Source of the DNA: Fidelibacterota bacterium
GTDB taxonomy: Bacteria; Fidelibacterota; Marinisomatia; SCGC-AAA003-L08; D37C17
Reading direction: 5' to 3'
Assembly: GCA_002711465.1 (NCBI GenBank)
Contig: PARL01000008.1
Span: 1 to 13,018, forward strand
DNA length: 13,018 nt
Shown here: in pieces, positions 1 to 7,142 of the stretch
How the letters are laid out: each line of letters begins with the position of its first letter
Position numbering within the stretch: position 1 is the stretch's first letter
The notes under the pieces: generated by a model
Seen by the model: only the letters and a program-made list of their open reading frames with translations
Database searches by the model: none
What the model was told of the DNA's origin: nothing
Position numbers and translations under genes: made by a program

Positions 1-1
1 C

Positions 2-172
2 CCTTTCAAATTTACTCGTGATAACTATGATAAACTTATAGATATTCACATTATAACTAATGATTTCGAAAGAAGTTATTGGCATCTAAAACCTTATGAT
101 GATTATGAATATTCTAATTGCAATGATGAATGTCAATCATATTTTGAAGAATTAATAAAATACTATAAGTAA
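2..172 (+). CDS. 3' end of an unrecognised protein gene (5' end outside window)
   Basis: An open frame runs from the left edge to a TAA at 170-172 and gives 56 C-terminal residues. It starts PFKFTRDNYDKL and ends YFEELIKYYK. The fragment is acidic and rich in Tyr and Asn, with two cysteines close together (SNCNDECQSY), and shows no membrane segment. I do not recognise the family and assign no function. It is called coding because the frame is open to the edge and the composition looks protein-like rather than random for such AT-rich DNA. It lies on the outer side of a truncated tRNA-Ser gene, so it could belong to an integrated element, but nothing in the fragment shows this. The fragment is short and the call is moderate. 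Confidence 0.55.
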   Translation, partial: PFKFTRDNYDKLIDIHIITNDFERSYWHLKPYDDYEYSNCNDECQSYFEELIKYYK

Positions 173-276
173 ATTTATATTATCGTCTATTTTAAATAAC
201 TATTTAAAGTTTGGAAACTAAAAAAAAGGCAACCCTTTCAACCCTGATAACATTTATCAACGATTGATTACATTTG

Positions 277-341
277 AGCAGCGAATTGCTAATCCGTCAT
301 GTCTTAACAGGCATGCATGAGTTCAAATCTCATACTCTCCG
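277..341 (+). tRNA. 3' half of tRNA-Ser(GCU), 5' half missing (tRNA remnant / likely att site)
   Basis: The segment folds as the 3' part of a class II tRNA. The anticodon stem is 281-285/293-297, with one A-C mismatch, and the loop TTGCTAA carries anticodon GCT at 288-290. The long variable arm is catgtc (298-303) paired with ggcatg (310-315). A perfect 5-bp T stem, atgag/ctcat (317-321/329-333), encloses the loop ttcaaat. The 3' acceptor strand is actctcc (334-340), then discriminator G at 341. The matching 5' strand (ggagagt) and a D arm are absent from the upstream 100 bases, so the gene cannot make a normal tRNA. CCA is not encoded (the bases are CAC). Retention of exactly the anticodon-to-3'-end part fits an integrase attachment-site copy. 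An assembly misjoin is the main alternative. Confidence 0.75.
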
Positions 342-354
342 CACGAGATAATAG

Positions 355-388
355 AAACCTCCTCTTAATTGAGGGGGTTTTTTTATTT
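355..388 (+). terminator. Rho-independent terminator after the tRNA-Ser remnant
   Basis: A 10-bp stem, aaacctcctc (355-364) with gagggggttt (371-380, one G-T pair), encloses the 6-nt loop ttaatt. It is followed on the plus strand by a run of T's through 384. This is a textbook intrinsic terminator for transcription coming through the tRNA remnant. On the minus strand the same hairpin lies directly after the stop codon of the 47-residue gene (stop at 383-385), but its T tract in that direction is weak. It may still serve as the end of the heme operon transcript. Confidence 0.85.
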
Positions 389-526
389 AGTTGCGTATAG
401 AATATATCCAAAAAATATAGTATTGACAAAAGATAGCCATTCTGAAAGACTACTCTCATATGAGCCACCTAAAATCCAAACAAATGCAATCCAGAAAATT
501 ATACAAAGTCTTAATTTGTCCGTCAT
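383..526 (-). CDS. Small membrane protein, 47 aa, last gene after hemL
   Basis: This short frame starts with ATG at 524-526 and stops with TAA at 383-385. A good ribosome binding site (AAAGGA, about 8 nt before the ATG) precedes it, which is a stronger signal than most genes here have. The product begins MTDKLRLCIIFWIAFVW and has two hydrophobic stretches: about residues 6-20, and 31-44 (LSFVNTIFFGYILY). A short polar loop, GGSYESSLSE, lies between them. The N-terminus is basic and the C-terminus is ATK, which suggests a hairpin membrane protein with both ends in the cytoplasm. It lies 89 nt downstream of hemL in the same direction and stops inside the bidirectional hairpin, so it may be the tenth gene of the heme operon. 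I do not recognise a family and infer no function. It is too small to be CcmD-like with any confidence. Confidence 0.7.
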   Translation of the reverse strand: MTDKLRLCIIFWIAFVWILGGSYESSLSEWLSFVNTIFFGYILYATK

Positions 527-540
527 AGATAATTCCTTTA

Positions 541-568
541 ATTTTATCTTTTTATTATTTGATAAAAT
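541..568 (-). repeat. Inverted repeat just upstream of the small membrane-protein gene
   Basis: Plus-strand attttatc (541-548) and gataaaat (561-568) form a perfect 8-bp inverted repeat with a 12-nt AT-rich spacer. In the minus-strand transcript the hairpin would lie between hemL and the ribosome binding site of the 47-residue gene. It has no U tract directly after it, so it is not a convincing terminator. It could act in RNA processing or stability, or be chance in AT-rich DNA. Confidence 0.3.
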
Positions 569-615
569 ATAACTTAGTTACTTCAAAAAAATGATGAATG
601 GAAATGAAAAAATTC

Positions 616-1905
616 TTAATAGTTTTTAACGAATTTTTCGAAAACTGATAAAACATAATCAATATGATTTGTTTTCATTTCAGTAGATAAAAATAGTGCT
701 TCATATGCAGAAGGCGGAAAATATATATTATTTTCTAGGAAATAGTTATGCAAGTCATTATAGTTATTTACACATTCTTTGGATATATCTTTATATTTTT
801 CAACTTTTTTATTAGTACAAAAAATACCAACCATTGAACAAAAACTATTAACAATCATAGGATAATTATATTTCTGAGATATTTCAATCAATCCTGAACT
901 CAAATAATTTGTTATGTGGTTTAGATGTTCATATACTTTTTTATTTTCAAGTTGTTTTAGCATTGCTATACCAGCGGACATTGACACAGGATTTCCTGAT
1001 AAAGTTCCTGCTTGATAAACAGGTCCTTCAGGAGATATATATGACATTATCTCATTTTTACCACCGTATGCTCCAACAGGAAGACCACCTCCAATAACCT
1101 TTCCTAATGTTGTAATATCAGGTTCTACATTTAGATGGTATTGAGCACCTCCATGAGATACACGATAACCTGTCATAACTTCATCAAAAATAAGTAGACT
1201 ATTATATTTTGTACATAGTTCTCTCAAACCTTGTATAAACTCTTTCTTTGGTTTGATAACACTCATGTTACCAGTTACAGGCTCTACAATAACTGCAGCT
1301 ATCTTATTACTATATTTTTCGAATGTATTTCTAACTTGCTTTATATCGTTAAAATCAAGCGTAATTGTTGAATCAACAACAGCTTGAGGAACACCAGGAC
1401 TAGTTGGTTGATCAAAAGTTGCTAGTCCTGAACCTGCATTTGATAAGAATATATCAGCATGTCCATGATAACATCCCTCAAACTTTATAACCAAATCTTT
1501 TTTCGTGTAACCTCTTGCTAATCTAACAGCACTCATTGTTGCTTCAGTACCAGAATTAACAAATCTTACTTTTTCAATAGATTTTATTGAATCTATAATT
1601 AATTTAGCAAGAATATTTTCTCTTCTTGTTGGAGTTCCAAAAGATGTTCCAAATTCTAAAACCTCTTTTATACTATTTTTAACTAATTTATTGTTATGTC
1701 CAAGTATGAGGGGTCCCCATGAGCATGTAAAATCTATAAACTTATTATTATCTTCATCAAAAATATAAGGCCCGTCACCTCTAGATATGAAATGTGGAGT
1801 CCCTCCAACAGCTTTAAAAGATCTTACTGGACTATTAACGCCTCCAGGCATTAATTTTTTAGCATCATTAAATAATTTTTTTGATTGAGTATTTTGAATT
1901 TTCAT
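616..1905 (-). CDS. hemL: Glutamate-1-semialdehyde 2,1-aminomutase
   Basis: This is the PLP enzyme that isomerises glutamate-1-semialdehyde to 5-aminolevulinate, the second step of the C5 heme route, in the cytoplasm. At 429 residues it matches the family's usual length. Landmarks are MPGGVNSPVRSF (19-30), SGTEATMSAVRLARGYT (118-134, cofactor phosphate region), YHGH (146-149), DEVMTGYR (241-248), the PLP lysine K269 in TLGKVIGGGLPVGAYGG, and AGTLSGNP (299-306). These class III aminotransferase features with the MPGGVNSPVR start separate it from ordinary aminotransferases. The ATG overlaps the hemB stop as ATGA, so translation is probably coupled. It takes the product of HemA, which is encoded at the opposite end of the operon. 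The identification is secure. Confidence 0.98.
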   Translation of the reverse strand: MKIQNTQSKKLFNDAKKLMPGGVNSPVRSFKAVGGTPHFISRGDGPYIFDEDNNKFIDFTCSWGPLILGHNNKLVKNSIKEVLEFGTSFGTPTRRENILAKLIIDSIKSIEKVRFVNSGTEATMSAVRLARGYTKKDLVIKFEGCYHGHADIFLSNAGSGLATFDQPTSPGVPQAVVDSTITLDFNDIKQVRNTFEKYSNKIAAVIVEPVTGNMSVIKPKKEFIQGLRELCTKYNSLLIFDEVMTGYRVSHGGAQYHLNVEPDITTLGKVIGGGLPVGAYGGKNEIMSYISPEGPVYQAGTLSGNPVSMSAGIAMLKQLENKKVYEHLNHITNYLSSGLIEISQKYNYPMIVNSFCSMVGIFCTNKKVEKYKDISKECVNNYNDLHNYFLENNIYFPPSAYEALFLSTEMKTNHIDYVLSVFEKFVKNY

Positions 1906-2888
1906 TTTTGATTAATTTCCTTAGCATATTTTTTTGCAAAATATGAAATAATTATATCTGCACCTGCCCTTTTTATAGATGTTAGAATTTCATTAATAAT
2001 TTTATTTTCATCAATCCAATTTTGTTTAGATGCAGCTTTTACCATAGAATATTCACCACTTACATTATATGCAGCTATTGGTACATTAACTGTATTTTTT
2101 ACATCCCTAATTATATCTAAAAATGATAATGCAGGTTTAACCATTATAATGTCAGCACCTTCTTCAATATCAATCTTAACTTCTTTTAATGCTTCATTTC
2201 TATTACTAAAACTCATTTGATAACTTTTTCTATCTCCATATTGTGGTGCTGATTCTGCAGCATATCTGAATGGCCCATAAAAATTTGATGCAAATTTTGC
2301 AGAGTAACTCATGATAGGAAGATTTTTAAACATGTTTGAATCAAGAGCATATCTAATATATTTAACAGCACCATCGATCATACCTGATGGTGCAATCATA
2401 TCTACTCCAAATTTAGCGTGCGATATCGCCTGCTTTTGTAAATATTCAAGTGTAGCATCATTGTCTAATTCTTCATTTTTAATTATTCCACAGTGTCCAT
2501 GATCAGTATATTCGCACATACACAAATCTGTAATTAAAAAAGCCTCTGGAAATCTTTTTTTAATTTCCACAAGAGACTTTTGTATAATCCCATTATCTGA
2601 TAATGCATTTGAGCCATATTCATCTTTTTTATCAGGAATCCCAAATAATATAAATTTATCCACATTTAGTTTCAAAAGATCTTCTATTTCATACATAACT
2701 TGATCAATTGAAAATTGGTAAATATCGGGCATGGATTCAACTTCAATTTTTTGATTTTTACCAGTTCTTATAAATAAAGGGTAAACAAAGTTTCGAACAT
2801 TCAAATGATTTTCTTGTGTAAGAGATCTAATTGATGATGTGCCTCTTAATCTCCTAGGACGTTTATTAATTTTTATTTCTTCATTCAT
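1902..2888 (-). CDS. hemB: Delta-aminolevulinic acid dehydratase (porphobilinogen synthase), zinc type
   Basis: HemB condenses two 5-aminolevulinates into porphobilinogen. The 328-residue length is normal. The start RPRRLRGTSSIRSL is the standard N-terminal arm. The metal site DLCMCEYTDHGHCG has Cys123, Cys125 and Cys133, which is the zinc-binding version rather than the Asp-rich magnesium version. The two Schiff-base lysines are K198 (MSYSAKFASNFYGPFR) and K251 (IIMVKPALSFLDII). AAYNVSGEYSM (272-282) is also conserved. The ATG overlaps the end of the protoporphyrinogen oxidase gene by 8 nt, and its TGA stop overlaps the hemL ATG. The gene acts early in the pathway but sits second from last among the heme genes. 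Confidence 0.98.
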   Translation of the reverse strand: MNEEIKINKRPRRLRGTSSIRSLTQENHLNVRNFVYPLFIRTGKNQKIEVESMPDIYQFSIDQVMYEIEDLLKLNVDKFILFGIPDKKDEYGSNALSDNGIIQKSLVEIKKRFPEAFLITDLCMCEYTDHGHCGIIKNEELDNDATLEYLQKQAISHAKFGVDMIAPSGMIDGAVKYIRYALDSNMFKNLPIMSYSAKFASNFYGPFRYAAESAPQYGDRKSYQMSFSNRNEALKEVKIDIEEGADIIMVKPALSFLDIIRDVKNTVNVPIAAYNVSGEYSMVKAASKQNWIDENKIINEILTSIKRAGADIIISYFAKKYAKEINQK

Positions 2889-4227
2889 ATAAATTTTTCA
2901 CAGTTTTTAAAGAATTAAGAATATTATTCTCAAGTGATATACCATTTTTAAAATTACCATTAAATATTAAACCAGGGCAATCGGTTTCTAATGATGAAAT
3001 TGCATCTAAATATTTTTGATAATTAATCTCATATTGAGGTATTGATTTTGACCAAGATTTTGTTGATACAAATACAGGCTTTTCAACAACATTATAAATT
3101 TTATACAAATCTTTATATACATTTTCTAATATCTTTTTTTCATCCATTTTGGTTAATTCTGGTTGCCGAGCACCTCCAATGTATACGGTAATTAAACTTT
3201 GATCTTCGGGAGATCTATTACTAAACATTGATGATAAATGTAAAACTCCTAAAATGTTCATATTTTCCTTTTTTGGTATCAATATACCAAAGCCATCTAT
3301 TTTTTGATTAAAAGATGTATTTTTATAGGCTAATGTAACAGTAGTTAGTGGAGGGTAATATATTTTATTAATAATATTAACATCTTTACTTAATTTTTCC
3401 CCAAAATTTATATTTTCTAATTTATGAGTAGGCACAGTTATAATAACTTTATCAAATTCTTCTAATTGAATTTTTCCGTCAAAATTATATTCTATAAAGA
3501 TTTTATTATTTTTTTCAAAAATAGAATTAATTTCCGCTTTATATTTAATATTATTTTCAAACTTAATCGATAAAGCATTTATTAAATCAAATAATCCATT
3601 TTTAAATGAAATAATTTTTCTTTTAATTTTAAAATCACTTTTATTTTTCATCAAAAAACCTTTTGTAAGACTACCATATTTTTTATCAATTTTAAATAAA
3701 TTTGGAAATGCATGCTTTAAACTTATGTTTTCTGGATTTCCGGAATAGGTACCAGCTATAAAAGGATTTATTACATAATCAGCAAATTCTGAACTAAATC
3801 TTCTTTCAAAAAAATCATGCACGCTCTCATCTTGCTGATTATTTTTCTTATTGTTAAACACTTCAAATAATATTTTAAATTTTGTTTTAATTGAAAATAA
3901 GTTTGAAAACAAAAACGATGATATGGAATTTGGTACCTTTTCTATAAAACCATTTTTTAAAATAAAACGATTTTTTGATTTGATAGATGGAAAAATCATT
4001 TTTAAATCTAAATCATTGAACATATCAATAATTCTTGAATCAGAAACTGAAAGTGTATTTGGACCTAATTCATAAATGTACTTATCATTTTTAAAAGTTT
4101 GAATAACCCCACCTGCTTTAGATTTTGATTCAAATATATTTATATCATTAATATTCCTTTTATTTAGAAAATATGCAGTGGATAGTCCAGAAATGCCAGC
4201 TCCTATTATTGCGATTTTAGGACTCAT
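2881..4227 (-). CDS. hemY: Oxygen-dependent protoporphyrinogen oxidase (HemY type)
   Basis: This FAD enzyme oxidises protoporphyrinogen IX to protoporphyrin IX using O2. It is usually associated with the membrane. The 448-residue protein opens with a dinucleotide-binding fold: IAIIGAGISGLSTAYFL (5-21, glycines 9, 11 and 14), acidic E33 at the end of strand two, then AGG (38-40) and YELGPNT (52-58). Other family blocks are INPFIAGTYSGNPENISL (153-170), GFGILIP (312-318), the LG...HLSSMFSNRSPE stretch near 326-341, and the FAD-contacting C-terminus GNFKNGIS (424-431). These mark the HemY/PPOX family rather than a generic amine oxidase. HemF is in the same operon and HemQ is not, so the protoporphyrin branch is favoured over the coproporphyrin branch. 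The gene overlaps hemH by 11 nt and hemB by 8 nt. Some databases call this gene hemG. Confidence 0.93.
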   Translation of the reverse strand: MSPKIAIIGAGISGLSTAYFLNKRNINDINIFESKSKAGGVIQTFKNDKYIYELGPNTLSVSDSRIIDMFNDLDLKMIFPSIKSKNRFILKNGFIEKVPNSISSFLFSNLFSIKTKFKILFEVFNNKKNNQQDESVHDFFERRFSSEFADYVINPFIAGTYSGNPENISLKHAFPNLFKIDKKYGSLTKGFLMKNKSDFKIKRKIISFKNGLFDLINALSIKFENNIKYKAEINSIFEKNNKIFIEYNFDGKIQLEEFDKVIITVPTHKLENINFGEKLSKDVNIINKIYYPPLTTVTLAYKNTSFNQKIDGFGILIPKKENMNILGVLHLSSMFSNRSPEDQSLITVYIGGARQPELTKMDEKKILENVYKDLYKIYNVVEKPVFVSTKSWSKSIPQYEINYQKYLDAISSLETDCPGLIFNGNFKNGISLENNILNSLKTVKNLYE

Positions 4228-5233
4228 TTTTTCTAATTAAATTTATAATAGTGTCAACCCATTGATCAGAATCATTTAAACTTGGAATTAATTTAAGTTC
4301 AGTACCTCCAGCCTTAATAAAATCTTCCTTGTAACTTTCATCAATTTCAATACAAGTTTCAAGACAATCACTAACAAAAGCAGGTGATAATACTAAAACT
4401 TTTTTATTCTTTTTCTCAATGAGTTCATTTAGAATATCATCAGTAAATGGTTTTAACCACTTATTATCTAATCGAGATTGAAAAGTGACACTATACTTTG
4501 ACTTCTTTAGACTTAATTTTTTGGCTATGAGTTTTGTTGTTTCATAACACATTGCTTTGTAACAAAATTTATTTTCTTGAGTCAAACCAACTTCGCATGA
4601 ATGGTCATTACAAAGTGTTTTATCAGTATATGTTTTATCAACATGTCTTTCAGGTAATCCGTGATATGAAAACAAAATATGATCGTAACTATTATAATCA
4701 ATTTGTTTAGTATTTGAAACGAAGCAATTTATATAATCTTCATTATCACAAAAATGATTTATTACAGTTACTTTCGGAAAATTCCACCACTTTGATATAA
4801 TTTCATAACATTTTTCAATAGTAGAACCTGTAGATGCAGATGCATACTGTGGATATAGTGGAAGAATAATTAATTCATCATGATTATTGTTATATATTTT
4901 TTCTAAAACTTTATCAAGAGATGGTTGTTGATATCTCATAGCGTAATAACATGTATACTCTTTACCGATTTTTTTATTTATTTTTTCATTTAAACTTTGT
5001 GTATACTTTTGAATTGGTGAGTGCCCAAATTTTTTCCACATCTTTCGATATTCTTTAGTAGAATTAAGTACTCTTAAAGGTATAATAATAAAATTGACAA
5101 GAAAAAATCTTAATAAATAAGGAATATCGATTACTCTTCCATCCATTAAAAATTCTTTTAAAAATTTCCATACGGATAAAACTGAAGCACTGTTAGGTGA
5201 ACCTAAATTAATAATTAAAACTGCTTTATTCAT
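4217..5233 (-). CDS. hemH: Ferrochelatase with internal four-cysteine segment
   Basis: HemH inserts Fe2+ into protoporphyrin IX, the last step to protoheme. I chose the ATG at 5231-5233 (MNKAVLIINLGSPNS, 338 aa); an in-frame TTG one codon upstream is a weaker alternative. Family marks are LINLGSP-like residues 7-13, LPLYPQYASASTGST (124-138), catalytic His191 in FSYHGLPERHV, SVTFQSRLDNKWLKPFT (248-264), and SPAFVSDCLETCIEI with Glu292. Between the catalytic His and FQSR there are four cysteines, C208, C213, C224 and C229, spaced C-x4-C-x10-C-x4-C. Internal cysteine sets of this kind occur in some bacterial ferrochelatases that carry a [2Fe-2S] cluster, so a cluster is possible but inferred. 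The gene overlaps hemF by 8 nt and the hemY gene by 11 nt. Confidence 0.96.
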   Translation of the reverse strand: MNKAVLIINLGSPNSASVLSVWKFLKEFLMDGRVIDIPYLLRFFLVNFIIIPLRVLNSTKEYRKMWKKFGHSPIQKYTQSLNEKINKKIGKEYTCYYAMRYQQPSLDKVLEKIYNNNHDELIILPLYPQYASASTGSTIEKCYEIISKWWNFPKVTVINHFCDNEDYINCFVSNTKQIDYNSYDHILFSYHGLPERHVDKTYTDKTLCNDHSCEVGLTQENKFCYKAMCYETTKLIAKKLSLKKSKYSVTFQSRLDNKWLKPFTDDILNELIEKKNKKVLVLSPAFVSDCLETCIEIDESYKEDFIKAGGTELKLIPSLNDSDQWVDTIINLIRKNES

Positions 5234-6107
5234 CAAAATTAATCCATTCCGTTGGCTTTAAAAATTCATACAATTTCGCTTCCTCTGAATTAAGTTCTGG
5301 TTTCCAATTGTATTTCCAAGAAGAATATGGAGGTAACGACATTAATATAGACTCAATCCTACCATTTGTTTCTAATCCAAATAGCGTTCCCCTATCATAA
5401 ACTAGGTTAAACTCAACATACCTTCCTCTTCTGTAAAGTTGAAACTCTCTATGCTTATTTGTATAGTTTTTTTTATTAAAATTATTGAATAAAGGTAAAA
5501 AGATATCTAAAAAAGTTTTCCCATTTTCGGTTACAAATTTAAATGTTTGATCTAAGTTACTTTCTAAATTATCAAAAAATATACCCCCTACACCTCTTGT
5601 CTCATTTCTATGCTTTATAAAAAAATATTTATCACAACTATCTTTGAAATTTTTATAATTAACAAAATCATATCTATCACATAAACTCTTAAGTTTTAAA
5701 TGATAATCGATAATATCGTTTTTTGATATGTAGTATGGTGTTAAATCAATACCTCCACCAAACCATTTTTGATTATTTCTTTCTAAATAACGTATATTCA
5801 TATGCATTGTGGGTACAAAAGGATTTTTTGGATGAATAACAACTGAAACACCAGTAGCATAAAAATCTTTTCCTTTACCTATAACTTTACTTGAAATATC
5901 ATCAGATAGTTTTCCAGTTATGGATGAGAAATTAACACCTGCTTTTTCTATGTCACCATCTGAAAAAATTCTTGTTATTCCACCACCTGAACCACTATCG
6001 TAAACCCATTTATCTTCTTGATAATCCTGGGATGAAATAATACTTAATTTACTTGAAATATTATCTTGTATAGATTTAAATGAATTAGATATAATCTGCC
6101 TATCCAT
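5226..6107 (-). CDS. hemF: Oxygen-dependent coproporphyrinogen III oxidase
   Basis: HemF oxidatively decarboxylates two propionates of coproporphyrinogen III to give protoporphyrinogen IX, using O2. The 293-residue length is typical. Conserved blocks follow in order: SGGGITRIF...EKAGVNFS (40-61), HPKNPFVPTMHMNIRY (92-107), WFGGGIDLTPYY (115-126), KHRNETRGVGGIFFD (165-179), and RRGRYVEFNLVYDRGTLFGL (226-245), followed by GRIESILMSLPP (249-260). No radical-SAM HemN is present in the operon, so as encoded here the pathway needs oxygen. The start is 3 nt after the hemE stop. The TAA is overlapped by the hemH start. The identification is secure. Confidence 0.98.
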   Translation of the reverse strand: MDRQIISNSFKSIQDNISSKLSIISSQDYQEDKWVYDSGSGGGITRIFSDGDIEKAGVNFSSITGKLSDDISSKVIGKGKDFYATGVSVVIHPKNPFVPTMHMNIRYLERNNQKWFGGGIDLTPYYISKNDIIDYHLKLKSLCDRYDFVNYKNFKDSCDKYFFIKHRNETRGVGGIFFDNLESNLDQTFKFVTENGKTFLDIFLPLFNNFNKKNYTNKHREFQLYRRGRYVEFNLVYDRGTLFGLETNGRIESILMSLPPYSSWKYNWKPELNSEEAKLYEFLKPTEWINFDE

Positions 6108-6110
6108 AAC

Positions 6111-7142
6111 TTATTTTTTACTTAATTGTTTAACTGTTTGAATTAAAAATTCTACTGAAATTGGATTTACATTTGGAGTTATTCCATGACCTAAATTAAA
6201 AATATGTCCCTGATTATTTCCTATAGAATCAATTATTTTAGCAACTTCTTGTTTAATAATTTGGTTAGAACACAGTAATACTGATGGATCTAAATTACCC
6301 TGTAGAACAACTTTATTTTTGATTTTGTTTTTAATGTCCCCTATGTTAACTGTCCAATCTATACCTAATACTTTTGGCTCATTTTTTAAAATTAAATCAA
6401 CATCATTACATAGACCTTTTGCAAAATAAATTGAAGGTATATTTCTTGAATTAATATGACGAATAATTTTAGAAATATATGGTAGGGAATATTTCTCATA
6501 ATGATCTTTTGATATATATGTTCCATTTGAATCAAATATTTGGATAACATTAACTCCTGATTTGATTTGACCATCAATATAATTAATAGTAGCATCCGTT
6601 ATTTTTTCCATCAACAATTTAAAAGAATCAGGCTTCTCAATCATTAAAGATCTTAAACTCATATAATCTTTGGAGGGTTTTCCCTCTAACATATAACATG
6701 CAACAGTCCAAGGTGCTCCAGCAAAACCAATAAGTGACTTATCATTATTTAAATCTGACCTTATTGATGAAATGCCTTTATATATATTTTTAAAATAATC
6801 ATTATTATAGTTTAAATTTTTAATGTCATTATCATTACTAATTCTATTATTGAATACTGGACCAACTTTAGGCACTAAGTCAAACTTCATACCTAGCGAT
6901 TCAGGTATGACAAGAATATCTGAAAACATTATTGCAGCATCAAGTTCAAATCTTTTCATTGGTAATAATGTAACTTCAGTCATAAGATCAGGTTTATGCA
7001 TCATTTGATGAAATGTAGCTTTAGATCTAATTTTTCTATATTCAGGCAAATATCTACCCGCTTGTCTCATAATCCATACAGGCGTTCTTTTCGTTGGAAA
7101 ACCATTACATGCATCTAAAAATATTTGATTACTTTTTTTCAT
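6111..7142 (-). CDS. hemE: Uroporphyrinogen decarboxylase
   Basis: HemE removes four acetate carboxyls from uroporphyrinogen III to form coproporphyrinogen III, in the cytoplasm and without a cofactor. The 343-residue protein has both family signatures. PVWIMRQAGRYLPEYR (21-36) holds the substrate-binding arginines, and GFAGAPWTVACYMLEG (139-154) is the second. Asp75 in MFSDILVIPE is the catalytic aspartate region. The late motif NLGHGITPNVNP is also present. The ATG lies inside the end of hemD, with a 14-nt overlap in a run of A's (ATGAAAAAAAG), which points to translational coupling. The gene is followed by hemF after 3 nt. The identification is secure. Confidence 0.98.
   Translation of the reverse strand: MKKSNQIFLDACNGFPTKRTPVWIMRQAGRYLPEYRKIRSKATFHQMMHKPDLMTEVTLLPMKRFELDAAIMFSDILVIPESLGMKFDLVPKVGPVFNNRISNDNDIKNLNYNNDYFKNIYKGISSIRSDLNNDKSLIGFAGAPWTVACYMLEGKPSKDYMSLRSLMIEKPDSFKLLMEKITDATINYIDGQIKSGVNVIQIFDSNGTYISKDHYEKYSLPYISKIIRHINSRNIPSIYFAKGLCNDVDLILKNEPKVLGIDWTVNIGDIKNKIKNKVVLQGNLDPSVLLCSNQIIKQEVAKIIDSIGNNQGHIFNLGHGITPNVNPISVEFLIQTVKQLSKK

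Noticed and set aside
277..343. Intact tRNA-Ser gene
   Set aside because: No D arm and no 5' acceptor strand matching actctcc could be found upstream, so only a 3' half is claimed.
369..572. Plus-strand open frame of 67 codons after the terminator
   Set aside because: Its only start is a TTG inside the terminator loop, it has no ribosome binding site, and it is antisense to the better supported 47-residue minus-strand gene.
5234..5236. TTG as start of ferrochelatase
   Set aside because: An ATG directly follows and gives the usual family N-terminus; TTG remains only an alternative.
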